Positions 1 to 12,703 of a stretch of 64,000 nucleotides of DNA are shown one piece after another. The stretch comes from Diorhabda sublineata (taxonomy: Eukaryota; Arthropoda; Insecta; Coleoptera; Chrysomelidae): positions 12,033,001 through 12,097,000 of the forward strand of contig NC_079477.1 of the NCBI RefSeq assembly GCF_026230105.1, written 5' to 3'. The notes below the pieces were generated by a model, which was not told the origin of the DNA, did not search any database, and saw only the letters and a program-made list of their open reading frames with translations. Both the position numbers and the translations under genes were made by a program. How positions within the stretch are numbered: the first letter of the stretch is position 1; every line of letters begins with the position of its first letter.

Positions 1-2011
1 GATACACTTTTTAGACCACTTTAAACAAGAACAGAGCGTCATTCTTATCGTTAGCAAAACATACACATAAACGAAAAACTAAACCAGTAGATATAAAAAC
101 GGTCAACAAATGTATCGATTACAAAAACTCGTATTTCAGCCTAAAAATGCCGACACGCTAGTCAGTGATGCTTTTAAACACTTCAATAGTAGTTCAGTAC
201 AAAATATCTTCTAGGTATAGGTGCAGAGCGGCTGTGAAGCAAAACGACTCCCCAAGCAATCTACAATCAATGAGTACAGTTCCAACATTGTTTCATAATT
301 TGTTTTCATAATAGTATTTGTAAGAAATTGACAAAAAGAATTTCTCTCAAGCCACCAATACATTTTTTCTAAATTTTAACTTGAGTTCTTTACTATTTAT
401 TCTTACATTATTTTTGTTTGTATAATTCCTATGCAGCTATTTAATTTCATTCTCCAACCCTTGGGATATTTGTTAATGTTTGTAATTTCTTTGCAGCACC
501 TTTGAGTGTTTTCTTCTGCCTTTATAGCAGATTATCTGCGAATTTAGGGGTATCTGGTCCTAATACACTTCCTTATGGTATACCTGCTCAAATTTCTTCA
601 ATTTTGTAGTATGATTCTTCCTATTTAACCCTAAATTAACTAATATATACTCCATCATTCCAAAGTAATAGTGGAGCTACTGTTACAATTTTTAAACAAC
701 TTGCTACCAATATTATAAATTGATTCCTTCCATTATAAGTATCTTAAAAAATCTTAATTGAGTTCCATCATTTCATTACAAAGTCTGAATACATACACAA
801 ACAAATCAGGACATCTGAAGATCTATCAATTCAATAGAACGGAATAAATTCAATCACGCGTACGGCATTACATAATACGCTCCGAGAAACTTCTGACAAT
901 CGGTCTTATTATTTCCATAATACTAAATCATCTGGAAATTGATGGTCGTTCGCTAGTAGGATTATGATTTGTTCCTATTTTAGTTCCGTATATAATCTTC
1001 TGATGAAAATTATCGGAAATTCTAAATTGGTGTGTAAACTGTATATCGTAGACAGTTCCTGCTGTTCATCTAAACGTAAATATTTGGAGAATGTCTTTTG
1101 GTTGTAAACAGATTTATATATAAAGATTGATTTAAAATGTATGACCTCGAAGCCACCAATGCCTAATAGAATATTTCGAATGGGTAGAAGAATGTTCAAA
1201 TTTATGCTTCAACTCGTCAACAATTTTGACTTTTTCTATAAGAAAGACGTGAATTGTGCTACTACGTGATACATGAATGGAAAAATCAACTTAAAATTTT
1301 CACATAGATATACTTTTTTTCTTATGATAACTTCTTCTCCCGATTTCTGGCGAATTAACAAGTTGTGTCATGATGTGCATAAGAGAAATAACAATTAAAT
1401 GAATCAAATACATATTAACATTAAAATAGTTATTTACGTAACTAGTTATGAAAAGAGCGATTTTGTTCAATGTAATATTTGCCAAAACGAGCGCCAGTGA
1501 GTTTTGCAAATTACGCGAGTCATAACGAGTTTATGTACAACGTTTTACCTAATTCTGCATTTTTATAATTTTTAATAGAAATTCAATTACAATGAAAATA
1601 TAATTGTAGAATCAAATGGTGTTAGAAGTATTGTTACTACGGAAGCAAACACCGATTTTTCAAAATAATTCAAAACAAGTCAAAAGTAATTACTTGAATT
1701 GTCTTCAGCGAATCAGACATTCCATTTGAAGTAAGAGAGTATGCAAATGCTGCAGTGGGTAGTTCAACACCTGAAACATCAAGCAGTAGATACGCCCTGA
1801 CCTACCAAAAATTTTAAAAATGGAGAGATATGAATAATACAAAAACCATCAACCGAAAAGTATTATTTGCTAATTTTGAAAATTAAACCTCAAAGGCCAT
1901 GCGTCTACTTTGCAAAAAAATCTGAGATTTTGACAAAGGGGAATGTATAAAGATTTATAAAAGAGGTCGAACACGAAATATTCTATTTGCGAAAGTACAA
2001 CTTAATTTACG
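1..2011. other. AT-rich intergenic DNA, no gene recognised
   Basis: Only short open frames (about 70 codons or fewer) occur, with no domain-like sequence and no conserved motif. No inverted or tandem repeat stands out. It is the left flank of the 2016-5800 transposon. Confidence 0.5.
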
Positions 2012-2015
2012 ATAT

Positions 2016-2048
2016 CGTCCCTACAATGGTAAACTCGCGAATCTGCAA
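2016..2048 (+). repeat. Left terminal inverted repeat of Sola-like element
   Basis: Begins CGTCCCTACAATGGTAAACT and continues through an AACTCGCGAATCTG core. It is the reverse complement of 5768-5800 with one mismatch (A/T at position 8). Confidence 0.9.
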
Positions 2049-2104
2049 TTTTTGCGAATTTGGGGTTATTGGTGCATTTGGATGTAAGATGACCAATACA
2101 CACT

Positions 2105-2360
2105 ATGGTAGACTTGCGTATCTGTAGCTCGTTTCGTTATACTAGATATTGCCACTGTAAACTCACCTAACTGCGTGAATCTTGTTTTTCGACCTCTGTA
2201 AAGTAGCGAATTTATAGATTGGTGACTTTAACGTAGTGAATTTTAATAACACATGCATCTCTTTACCAATGTATACTCGCGAATAGGCGAATTCGTTAGT
2301 CTACTGTTGTGAGCTATTTCGTAAATGTTATCAGCGTGTTGTAAACTCGCGTAACTTATG
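2105..2360 (+). repeat. Degenerate subterminal repeats, left end
   Basis: Variants of the terminal core (GTAAACTCGCGAATCTG) recur at about 2105, 2155, 2271 and 2338, for example GTATACTCGCGAAT and GTAAACTCGCGTAAC. Arrays like this near transposon ends often bind the transposase; that role here is inference. Confidence 0.6.
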
Positions 2361-2847
2361 GACATTTTACTCTTTTGGATACAAACAATTTTTATTGCGC
2401 TTTTGGATTTGGATAAATTTTCAACGTGTGTCTTTATTTGTTACAGCACTATGAATTCAAGAACGATATTTTACTATAAATGATAATGAGTACGATTTTT
2501 TGACCCTAAGACTAAGTAATTTGAAAAATTCTTAATAGGTATTCAAATAACTATTAATTTGTTAACTTACATTTTGTACGAGTTTTACAAGTCAAGTTCG
2601 GCTTAAGGTTTTTACTGATTATAAACAAATACCTAAATGTATCAACCATTCATTATTCTTTGTTAACATTACAAGATAGTATAAATTTGTATACATTTTA
2701 AAATCCGAATTAAACAAACGTAAGTATACCGTATACGAAGTACAATGTATTTCAAAGAAAACTATCATGATTAAGGATAAGAAGCATTGTATAAACAATT
2801 TTGTAGTATAGATTAACATTTAGTTGCATATTGCGTTTTCGGGTGGA

Positions 2848-2878
2848 AGCACTAATGCTTTTTTCGTTTGTTAGTGCT
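2848..2878. promoter_or_regulatory. Short hairpin 53 bp upstream of the transposase start
   Basis: AGCACTAA (2848-2855) pairs with TTAGTGCT (2871-2878) across a 15-base loop, in the leader of the transposase gene. Function unknown; it could be chance. Confidence 0.3.
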
Positions 2879-2930
2879 GTATTGAAATTAATTCATCGGT
2901 TAAGTTTAAATAGTGAAGTTTCTTGAAAAC

Positions 2931-5252
2931 ATGATAAGTAGATCGAAGAGGCTAGTGGAAATGGCATTAAAGCAACATGAAAAAGGTAAATTAAATAATT
3001 TAAAAGTTTCTAGTGGTGATAATCAAAGCACTAAAAATATATTTTTTTGCAATTTTAGAGAAAACTGAGGAGAAAACGTCAGTAGATGAAGATTTGCCAA
3101 TTCCATCCACTTCGCGTGTTTTGCCTTTACCTTGTAAGTAATTTTGATCTACATTTTGTACCTACAACTCTGCAAACTTCACATAAAAGTTTTATTTCGG
3201 CAAGGTTTTGACAAAAGTAATGATTTTTCTTTTGTAGGTTCTAGAGAATCGTCACCTATTCCTTCCTTCGGTTCGGATCTGGAAAATGCTTTCAGCTCAG
3301 ATGATAGTGTTTTTGATAAGGATTACCAACCTCCATCGGATAATTTGAGTGATTTGGAAACAAGTATGCATAACCTTGATTAATTTTAGCTCAAATTGAA
3401 ACCTTTTTTTTTCAGGTGCTACAGAAAATATTAATGAATTACCACAGGAAATAATATCAAACAAAGAAACTACTTCTCCGTCTAAACAGGCAACACCGAA
3501 GAAAAGGAAGGTATCAGACCCTACTCTCTGGAAAAGAAGTGTTGAAAAAGCGAATCGACTCAAGGGAAAATCTTATAAAACAACTACTGGTAAAAATATT
3601 CCTGCTAGACCTATTATAGCTCCTCGTTGCTTGAATCTTCCTAAACACAAGTGTAAAGATTTGATTCCTGAAGATGGCAGGTTACAAATTTATAAAACAT
3701 TTCACGGGTTAGATACTTTATACCAGCAACGTGAATTTATTGTAAAACATGTGACTGTCAATCTTCCAAAAAGAAAAACAACGAATCATGAGTCTCGAAG
3801 GAAAGCAACAAAGAGTTACTCTCTAACATACAAAGGGGAGAAACATAACGTCTGCAGGAATTATTTTTTAGATACTCTAAATATTCCAGAAGCTACTATT
3901 AGGGGTGCTTTAGCTAAGGTTAGTGAAACAGGCCAAATGCTACCTGATATGAGGGGAAAGAAGGCACCACCACAAAAAACAGATGAGAATTCAGAGAAAT
4001 TTTTTAGGCATCATATTCTTTCCTTTCCTTCTGTGGAATTCCATTACTGCCGTAAAAAATCAGAATATAAATATCTTGATTCTTCATTAACAATTAAAAC
4101 TATGTATAAATTATATAAACTGGAGTGTGAGAAAATTTCTAGTAAGCCCGTGTGTTTTGAAAAGTACAGGAGGGTGTTTAGAGAATACAAGTTAACATTC
4201 CATAAACCAAAAAAAGATTTTTGTAAAACCTGTGAGGTTCATAAAAATACAGAGGGAAATGATGACCAAAACAATAGTCATGGTGATTATTTAAAACGCA
4301 AGGAAGCTGCACGTCAATGCAGGGACGAGGATAAAGAAACAGCAAGGCGTCAACGTCTGTTTTGGCGTATAACTTTGACTTACAGTCAGTTCTTAACACT
4401 CCTAAGGGTGCAGCCGGGCCTCTGTTTTATGTCAGAAAACTTGCAGTTTACAATCTTACGACATATAACTTAGGAAATTCTGATGCTACCTGTTACCTTT
4501 GGGATGAAACTGAAGGAAAGCGGGGAAGTGTGGATATTTCTACTTGTATTTACAATTTTATAATGAATAAACCAGAAATAAGGCATGTTCGAATGATGTC
4601 AGATAATTGTGCAGGGCAGCAAAAGAACGTAACTTTTTCTATAATGTGTCTCCATTTATTAAAAGTACACCCTGTTCTTGAGGTGATAGATCACAAGTTT
4701 TTCGAATCTGGACACACCCAAATGGAATGCGACTCCATTCACGGTAAGATAGAGCAGAAATCGAAAAATATTCCTATATACACCCCAGAAGGCTGGGCAC
4801 AAGTGATAAGAACAGCACGATCAAATCCAAGACCTTATGACGTCACGTATCTTTTACACGATAATTTCATAGATTTTAACCAATCTAAAAAATCTGTTTT
4901 CCAAGACGAGTCAGGTCAGAAACTTAAGTTTCGCAATGCAGTGTGGCTGCATTATGAAAAATCGGCTCCAGAGACAATTTTTTTTAAAAATAGTTACAAC
5001 GATACGTCATACACTAAATGTACTTTGAAGAAGCTACGAGGGCGTCCTGTAATAATATCAGAGCCTGCAAAACTGTATTCTTCTCGAATTCCGATTTCGA
5101 ATGCAAAAAAGAAAGACTTAAAAAAACTTTGTGATGAATTAGTGATACCCAAAGTTAATCACGATTACTATGATAATTTACCTACAAATAAATTGGCAAG
5201 AGACAACTTGCCAGAACCAGATCAGCTGGAAGAGTCTGATTATTCTGAATAA
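2931..5252 (+). pseudogene. Spliced transposase-like gene with one frameshift
   Basis: Predicted exons are 2931-2985, 3059-3133, 3238-3363 and 3416-5252. All three introns are small (52-104 bp), phase 1 and GT-AG (GTAAAT, GTAAGT and GTATGC donors). The ATG at 2931 opens MISRSKRLVE. The N-terminal part is acidic and Ser/Pro-rich. The large last exon is basic with spaced Cys/His: a VCRNYF segment, then GQMLPDMRGKKAPPQKT, then a KKDFCKTCEVH pair. The C-terminal half has MSDNCAGQQKNVTF and ESGHTQMECDSIHGKIE, which I take as the Asp/Glu-bearing catalytic core. Between about 4345 and 4361 the frame moves from that of 3631 to that of 4362, as if one base were lost. It ends in an acidic tail at 5252. 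The Sola family name is tentative, but the position inside matched inverted repeats makes a transposase role likely. Confidence 0.75.
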
Positions 5253-5534
5253 TAAGTTCTAAGGATTAATCTAAGTTGATTTTTGAGATTTAATTTTTGT
5301 TAATTTTGTATTTTTTAATTTGATCTTATAATTATTAATTTACGTTTAGTTTTGAGATTTAATTTTTGATAACGATAAATATTTTTTAATTTGTTCTTGT
5401 ATTTGGTTTGGACTAAGTACTTTTTTTATATTAAAATATGTACCCTAAAACTATTGTGCATTAGTATAGCGAAGTTGTGTAATAAAAACCGACAATTGAG
5501 TGAATAATAACATTAAATTTGGAACAATAATTAT

Positions 5535-5608
5535 TACGGATTCGCTAGTTTACTGTCAAACTACAATAATTACCAAATGTGTACCACAGTAAACTAACGA
5601 ATCTGCGT
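5535..5608 (-). repeat. Degenerate subterminal repeats, right end
   Basis: Two further copies of the terminal core lie at 5535-5556 (GGATTCGCTAGTTTAC) and 5586-5608 (AGTAAACTAACGAATCTGCG). They face opposite ways, one in each orientation, just inside the right terminal repeat. Confidence 0.55.
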
Positions 5609-5767
5609 TTTAGGCCTTTAAAATCGAAAATTTTCAAAGTTGCACTTATAGCCTTCAAAATGGCCTCAAGTCATACATTATAGGCAAAAATAACATTTAA
5701 AAAGAATTAAAACTGATTTTAGGGAAACAAATCGAATTGCTTTTTGCTCCCCTGAATAATTGAGATT

Positions 5768-5800
5768 TTGCAGATTCGCGAGTTTACCATTGAAGGGACG
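5768..5800 (-). repeat. Right terminal inverted repeat of Sola-like element
   Basis: The reverse complement begins CGTCCCTTCAATGGTAAACT, pairs with 2016-2048, and is followed directly by the ATAT duplication. Confidence 0.9.
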
Positions 5801-5804
5801 ATAT

Positions 5805-8800
5805 GTTTATCATTTATTACTAATTTGGGATTTCGGGAGCCTGCAGAAAGGTTGAACCTACGAGAAGGACATGTATTTGATAAAGCCACCTTCTTTAAAA
5901 TTAATATTGTTTGTCCCAAGCGGTATAAGGTACAAGGTCTATAAATTTCTTCCTGATCATGGTGTACATAATATTTTTTCCACTACTAGCCAAATTCAAA
6001 GCTAATATTGAAAATAATTTTTTTTGTAAAAATTAAATAGCACAGGAATGCAAGCTAAATTTTATATACTTTTAATGCAATTTAATGTTACGTTTTTCGT
6101 AATTATTTATACTCTTTCTATCTGTAAGGTGAATTAATAAACACTGTTCTCAATTCATTTATACACTATACAATACATAATGTACTTATGAATATCACTT
6201 AAATAATTTCTGCGATTCCTTTTACTAATTTTTATTTTTACTTCGACTATTTATTTGAAACTGAACTTACTGCCGTACATAAACTTATTTATGCACCACA
6301 TATAGAAAGTTCTAAAACAAAAAGAACCACAAGAAATAAATAAATAGACTTTCCTAGAAATGATTTGAAAGAAATACTCTAATAAACTGCCTCGTATAAT
6401 AAAAATTTCATCAAAGACGCGTCCGCCATTCATAAAAAAACACATTAAAGGCGCCGCTATAATTCACCAAATTTTTAATTAATTTAATTTTTTCGTTTGA
6501 AGACGATGTCGCTGCGTGATTAAGTCATAAATGTAAGTAAAAACGTGTTCTCCAATAAAGAACTATTGTCAGAGAAATGAAAAGTTTTGCACATCAAATG
6601 ACCCTTCTAAAAGCTGCTACAACATGAAAACGTACCTGAGATTACTTGAAATTTGTTTATCTTAGCTTATTTTTAAGAATATTCAAATGACGAAATCGTG
6701 CCCAGACTGTACCTAGAGCCTAAAAAGTATTCTGTCTTCTAATAAGATATAAAATATAGAGCATAACAAGCACCTGATAAATGTTATATTGTAATTGGAG
6801 AAAGTAATTTCTTTAATTCATAATAACCATACTAAAATATTCAATAATTTCATGCAGTTTAGGTAATAGGAGTAGCCGGTTCCTGTCGAGGTGTATGTAT
6901 GTAACTTGTCCTGATGTGATACAAAAGATGGCATCATTGTTATCAGGTGATATTGGAACAAACATTAAAAAGCACATTACGAAAGTTTTTATTCGAAATG
7001 TAAAGTCAGTAGGGTAAAATATTGGCTATAACACAATAGCACAAATGTCCAGTAAGACATTAGGAAATAGCACATCTCTTACAGGCCACAGTTCAAGAAA
7101 GTACTATGCTACTATTTTAGCTGCTAGAGATATAAATACTCAACTTCAACTAAAACAATATGGGCGTTAGAAGTCAGCAACCGTTGAGGATTTTCATTTT
7201 GATCACATTGCTTACACGACCACAACTACATCACTTACTATCATACTGTCGGACGCGCGTTTCTATAACCAAGTTATCGTCTTCAAAGAGTGAAGGTAAA
7301 CTAAAACCTATACACGTGACTTATCTATTTAATATTGAATTTTTCCACCAATGAACCTTCTCTCGCGAAAAGTTATTTCAGCGGAAAAACCTCCTTAACG
7401 GAAATCTTCACATTTATTCATTAACTAAAGAGTGGACTGTATGGAGTTGGCCCTTTGTCCCTATTTGAGATGTTCTTACTTTTAGCAATTTCAATGCTTT
7501 CAAATGCATTCAACAATTTATTAGTGGAAACATTTCATTGTTGAAATTATTGTCCTTCCTAGTATGCAGTTTCGAATAGAGTTGCGGGTTGAGGACTCAA
7601 AATAAAATTACCCAAGAGTTAATTGAAATGCCAACGTTTATTTTCAACTCAAACGTTGATGAAGACAAGCAAGTAAACAAAAAATTGTGAAATTAGAAGT
7701 AAAACAATAAACCATAATAAGTGTAACTATATAAATATCTATACATGTATATATAAATGGATAGGACATACTGCATATAAAACATAAACTAATAAGAAAA
7801 TTGTTGTATAAAACAGAAGAACGATGAAAAAGTTATTTAAAGAAACCAATACATACACATATGAGTAAAACTTGTGCAAACAACATATCTTTTTGAACAC
7901 CAATCGAAATTTGATACATTTTATTATTTAGTTATCAATTTTACATTATTAATATCCATATCATGATTATGACATTAACTCTTAATCTGCTCAATATACT
8001 TCTCTTTACAATCACCACAGCTAATTTCACGTATACCACTCTTTTATAAATTTAGTATTTTATCCTTAGGATTTGAAACCCACTCTGTTAAAAATTCTTT
8101 CCAATCCCTTTGTATAAACAGGATTGAAAGGTACCAGAGTTAACAGCATTGTAACATCAACTTTGCCAACTTTATCATCAGTTGAAATAAAACTTTTACT
8201 TCTACTCCCGTTGTACCTGCTCCTGGTCCGGCTACTGTTGTTGTTCTTATTGATTATTTCTGTAGCTTAAGCTAACCTCAAATCCCCTAGATTTAGAACA
8301 CTTTGTTCTATGGGCTTTTTCATTAGTACTAATCTCAAAATTTAACAAATGAATGAATTTTCCCCATTATTGACTAGTGGTTATAATAAACAAATTATTA
8401 TCCACTAAGAACGCGGAGGTGACTATGATATGATAAGAACATGGCCACCATGATAAGAACATGACTATTATGAAACATCAAAAATTGCGGATGTAACATA
8501 AAATGTATTAATAATGGGTAATTTTGAGTCCGTGTGTAATAATTTCTAATGTCCATGTGTTCTAACAGGGGCAGAATATAGGATTATAGGAAATATTTAA
8601 CTTGTTCCGATTCGGGACCTATAATATAATTTACAATTGAGGTTTGCGGTTAGTCGCCCGATTTGTATTATTCAAACATTACCTCACCAGGAAAATACCT
8701 GCCGGACATACACATATCTAGAAATTTCAGTAATTAGCTGAACAAATAGAAGGATTGTTCAGGGAGTCCTAAGTAATCATATTCGATCAACAGAGCTACA

Positions 8801-9383
8801 TAATTGTGCTTTGTGTTTATATTCGAGTAAAATTACAAATCTTAACAGAACCTAGAAGAGTTGATAGTTATAGGTATTTCAAATAATTAGCAAAGCTTCG
8901 AAAATATTTAAAATCCGATTTAAAATTTGATTATTAAATTGGAAGGAGGAAATGAGAGTGGTGCTTTCATTTTAATGGGAATTATAAATGTCTATATAAA
9001 TAAGATTTTGTTGGTAAAACTAAAGTAATCAGCATAATACTAATAACGTCATCTTAACAAGCACGAATATAAGCAAGAAACGAGAAAACCAACTAATTTA
9101 CATTAAGAAAAAGAGTGCCGTTGGTTTGATGGAAACATTTTACGACAAGATAACTATAATGGCTGTAAGAAGAATAAAACGATGCAGGAAAAAGTTACTG
9201 CTCATAATAATAATACTCCTCCTTCATGAAATATTTTTTTATCTTTTTTATTAAAAGAAGTTTGTGCAAACAAATGAAATGAATTTCAAATTTATATTCT
9301 TCACATTAAATCCTTCCAAGGAAAATTATATTAACATCAAGAATATTATTAAAAGCTAATATATAAGCAAAACATTGGAGATA
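5805..9383. other. AT-rich DNA with no gene recognised
   Basis: Open frames are 66 codons or fewer and look random. About 6326-6362 shares a 34-base segment (AATAAATAAATAGAC plus TTCCTAGAAAT) with 31408-31441, so some of this is old dispersed repeat. A weak inverted pair (7591-7611 against 8514-8529) was judged insufficient to call an element. Confidence 0.4.
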
Positions 9384-10486
9384 TACTAGCGGCCAAAGTT
9401 TTTGTCAACCCCATAATCCATTCAATTAATTTTGAAATAATACACATATTTCTTTTTTATATTGTCAAGCGAAGGTCGAAACGATGTCTTACAAACCAAA
9501 AATAATTACTTTGATTTATACAAATTGTTTTCGTTCTCGCAAATTTCAAAATGTGTTAAGCCAAGGAACTATCGGTTGAAACTCGTGCATTAATCACAAG
9601 TCTTCATAGTCTAGGCAAGAGTAACCGTACCATTACCACTATTATATCTCAACGTACCGTGGACTATAACGTAAAAAAATAAGCATCCACAAGAAGATTT
9701 GGTGATAAAAGACATTCTGGGTGGCTCCGAAAATCCAAAACCGGTAAAAATAAACGTCTTGTATTGATCAGTAAACGGGATTGATGACATACGGGCCCAG
9801 AGAGACCAGCTCAGATCAATGAATCTGAGGATCTGCCTTAAGTACTTCTACAGTGAAAAAGATATTTAGAGAAATTAGCCTTTTTTTGAGAGGGTAGCAG
9901 TGAAGAAACCTCTTCTAATCGCAGGTGAAATGAAGAACGGAGGATAGATCCATATGAAATCCGGACTAGTTTATGGTTTGAGGATGTTTTCAAGGAAAGG
10001 CGACTGTAAACTTTTTCAAAAATTTAACAGATCTTGTAGAAAGAAGGCTATAAGAAAATATTAAGGAAAAATATACTACGTTCTGAACAGCAGCTGATAA
10101 GCATAAAGTGTATTTTTCAGTATTACAACGGTCCCAAGCATTCTTCGAAGATGTTCAAAGAGTATTTGAAACAATTGGAAAGGAAGAATATACTGAAAGT
10201 AATGATTTGGCCGTCACCGTCACCCAACAAATTGGAGAAGAAAGTCAGAAAGTAGTTTGCTATTTTCACTTCACAGTTTTGGAATATCCTGAAAAATAAA
10301 TGGAATCAAATAGCCGATGATTATTTGTCGAAATTGTTATGAAGAAAGTCTAAATTGTACACCGAGAAGATAAAAGTAAAAGAAGGTTACATCGATGAAT
10401 TGAATATATAAATATCTAAATCGATCGTATTGTTTTTGTTGTGTCATGTAAATTATAGGGTGGGCGAAAACTTTTGACTAGTAGTG
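9384..10486 (+). mobile_element. Decayed Tc1-like transposon
   Basis: The left end CGGCCAAAGTTTTTGTCAACC (about 9390) is an imperfect inverted match to the right end GGGCGAAAACTTTTGACTAGT (about 10462-10482), the typical Tc1 terminal form. Translation in shifting plus frames between 9570 and 10400 gives transposase echoes: PKHSSKMFKEYLKQLERK (second catalytic Asp region), then ILKVMIWPSPSPN, which corresponds to the usual WPPQSPDLNP, and a C-terminal KEGYIDEL. Many stops and frameshifts show it is dead. The roughly 1.1-kb span is short for Tc1 and suggests internal deletion. Confidence 0.75.
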
Positions 10487-11499
10487 TTTTAGAAGGAAAA
10501 AAAGATAACAGATGGATGATAATTTTCTATTTGCAAAAACGGGGGCTAATGAAACCGTTGAGAAATATGAATTTTCCTCCAAAGATTCGACGATATCTAA
10601 CTTCTATCTTCGTCTAAAACTTCTGAGAAAGTTCGACACCGTGCTATATTCTCCATATTTTTAGAATATCCCACCTTGTATCCTATTCCAATATCTGAAC
10701 AATATCTAGACTTCGAAAATATGTTTCTTTGACAATACCATTTTCGTTTAATGAGTTCCAAGGGAATACTTCCAATATACAAATTAAGAAACTATAAGTT
10801 TCAACGATTACAAAAATGTTAAGAACTTAAATGTTTGGTGAAATACTTGGAACAAGAACGCAGCTATTTTTCTTTTTAAGAGACTCTTGCTTAAGATTAT
10901 CCCATTTTATGTTTCAGTTTTTTCTAAAAACATAAATTCCAACGATTGTAGAGGTTAGTTGGCTGAAGTATGGCGAGATTCCATTTCTCACGATTTTTTC
11001 AATGGCTATATACACAACACACTTTTGTATCTAACAAAAAGTTCAGTTGGGTTGTAGTTGAGTGATAGATAGGAAAATACACGCGACAAATACGTATTGT
11101 AGGGTTGTTTTTCAAGTAGCCGGTTAAATAGTAATTATTTCACTCCCGACTTTCATGTTCCTCTGTATAAATATCATCACTTCCAATGACAGCGCGTCAC
11201 AACTTACATAAGCGAGTTCACTTAGTACTTAAATACAATCAACCAATCGATTTTTTGAGTTAATATATTATTCTAGTAAACACCACGTCCTTTATATAGA
11301 TGACAATATGCAAACATAAAAAAAGCTTCTTCAAGCTTAAATAATAAACAATATATTCAACGAAAACGTCTTCAGTCTGTAAATATTTATTTTCTAAGAA
11401 TAGACGGAAATAATAGTAGTGGTAATCGACTGTCTACTTTCTTTTCATATCTCACACTTACCTGTTTCACTACAGTTAATTTTTGTCCTTCTATGTACT
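10487..11499. other. No gene recognised
   Basis: AT-rich sequence with frequent stops and no repeat structure that I can see. Confidence 0.4.
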
Positions 11500-11960
11500 G
11501 GATCTTCATTTTAAATTGCTCTCACCTAGTTTTTTACACATCAGATAACAAAAATATCGCATTCTTCCTTGGTTTCTTTATAGGGAATTTCATGGTTTTC
11601 TACAAATCGTTATCCCTGAGTCTATTCACAAATTCATCTACAGTAATTTTTTTAATGTCATTATATTAGTCACCACTCCACACACCCTCATTAAAAAATC
11701 CAATAATGTAAGATCAGGTGATCACGCTGGCCATTTTTTCTTGTCTCCATATCCAAAGATGTTAGGTTAGGAGGTACTGGGATATCTCGTTTGGTAATGT
11801 GGTGCTGCTCCATCTTCCTCATTTCATAACGCATTCACTGGAACTTGAGAATTTTCTTAAACATTGGGATTGGCATTTTGAAATAGTTCCAAATACTGAT
11901 CGTCATTCAAGTCATTATCAGTGAAAAAGGGACCAATAATATACAATGATTTGCGTTCCA
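11500..11960 (-). pseudogene. Tc1/mariner-superfamily transposase remnant (DGA-PHY type)
   Basis: Minus-strand frames give EDGAAPHY (about 11795-11820), then WPA-stop-SPDLTLLDF (about 11700-11732), which match the second and third catalytic Asp boxes of a widespread insect family with motifs QQDGAPPHY and WPPRSPDLTPLDFFLWG. Stops and frameshifts are frequent and no termini were found. A second remnant of the same type is at 31090-31400. Confidence 0.65.
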
Positions 11961-12701
11961 GTACCGCTAATTTTACCTATTAGGATGACCGTTAAGGGAA
12001 AAAGTCGGGAAACATAACATCTAATTGGAAAATATTGTTATGTCCATAATATGCTAATAAAAATAATTCTACAATCAAAATCGTATTCGAAGAGCTCCTA
12101 AGTAGGTATTATTTAATAGAGAACATCTTATGTTCTCTTCATATGTTTATAATCGATGACGATGTAATGAATGACAACCCATTCAATGTATGTAAAGTTC
12201 AATTAATCTTAAGTATCACATTTAATTTTATTTCATCACTCAGTAACAGCTGCTTTTTTATCTTCCCAACATAACCAAGCCCGCGAAACTGCTTCTCCAT
12301 GTTACTGATTATTCATTGCGATAGTTGGAATATAGGTGGTGAATCAGGAAATTTCTTATGAAATAATCTAGTTTGGTTCTTCCTGTTGTATTCTGGTTTT
12401 TGTAACCAGTAATTAGTAGAGTTATCATTTCATAAATTTTCAACAGTCTAACTTTTTTTCAGAATTGTGAAAGTTAACGAGTTCCAAACTAAAATCACAA
12501 TACTAATAAGTAAACAATATCAGTGGCATTATAAACAGACTAAAGTTACATCCGAAAGCATTTCTGAATAGAGAATGATGGATTGAAAAATCGAGGATTG
12601 TACCTGTCATTCGAAGAGAATTGAAGGTAGAAATGATCGCATTTTCACGTTGAAGAATATCAATTTATAATATGAATTTGACGTGATTTTTCATAAAAAT
12701 A
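11961..12701. other. No gene recognised
   Basis: AT-rich, stop-filled on both strands. It borders the foldback element at 12704. Confidence 0.4.
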
Positions 12702-12703
12702 TA

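Larger units (their letters stand above)
2016..5800 (+). mobile_element. Complete Sola-like DNA transposon (3785 bp)
   Basis: The element starts CGTCCCT and ends AGGGACG. Its 33-bp terminal inverted repeats (2016-2048 and 5768-5800) match at 32 of 33 positions. ATAT lies directly outside both ends (2012-2015 and 5801-5804), giving a 4-bp target duplication; being palindromic and AT-rich, it is weak by itself. A four-exon transposase-like gene fills the centre. The 4-bp duplication and an acidic Asp-Asn-Cys-Ala-Gly-Gln motif recall the Sola superfamily, but that assignment is inference. The element is nearly intact; the only clear lesion is one frameshift in the last exon, so it is probably a fairly recent arrival. 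Confidence 0.8.

Noticed and set aside
7591..8529. Inverted pair GGACTCAAAAT...ATTACCC / GGGTAATTTTGAGTCC suggesting a ~0.9-kb element
   Set aside because: Only about 16 bases match, with a gap, no target duplication and no coding content.
10108..10299. 63-codon plus frame with a protein-like look
   Set aside because: The recognisable Tc1 transposase sequence in this interval lies in a different plus frame.
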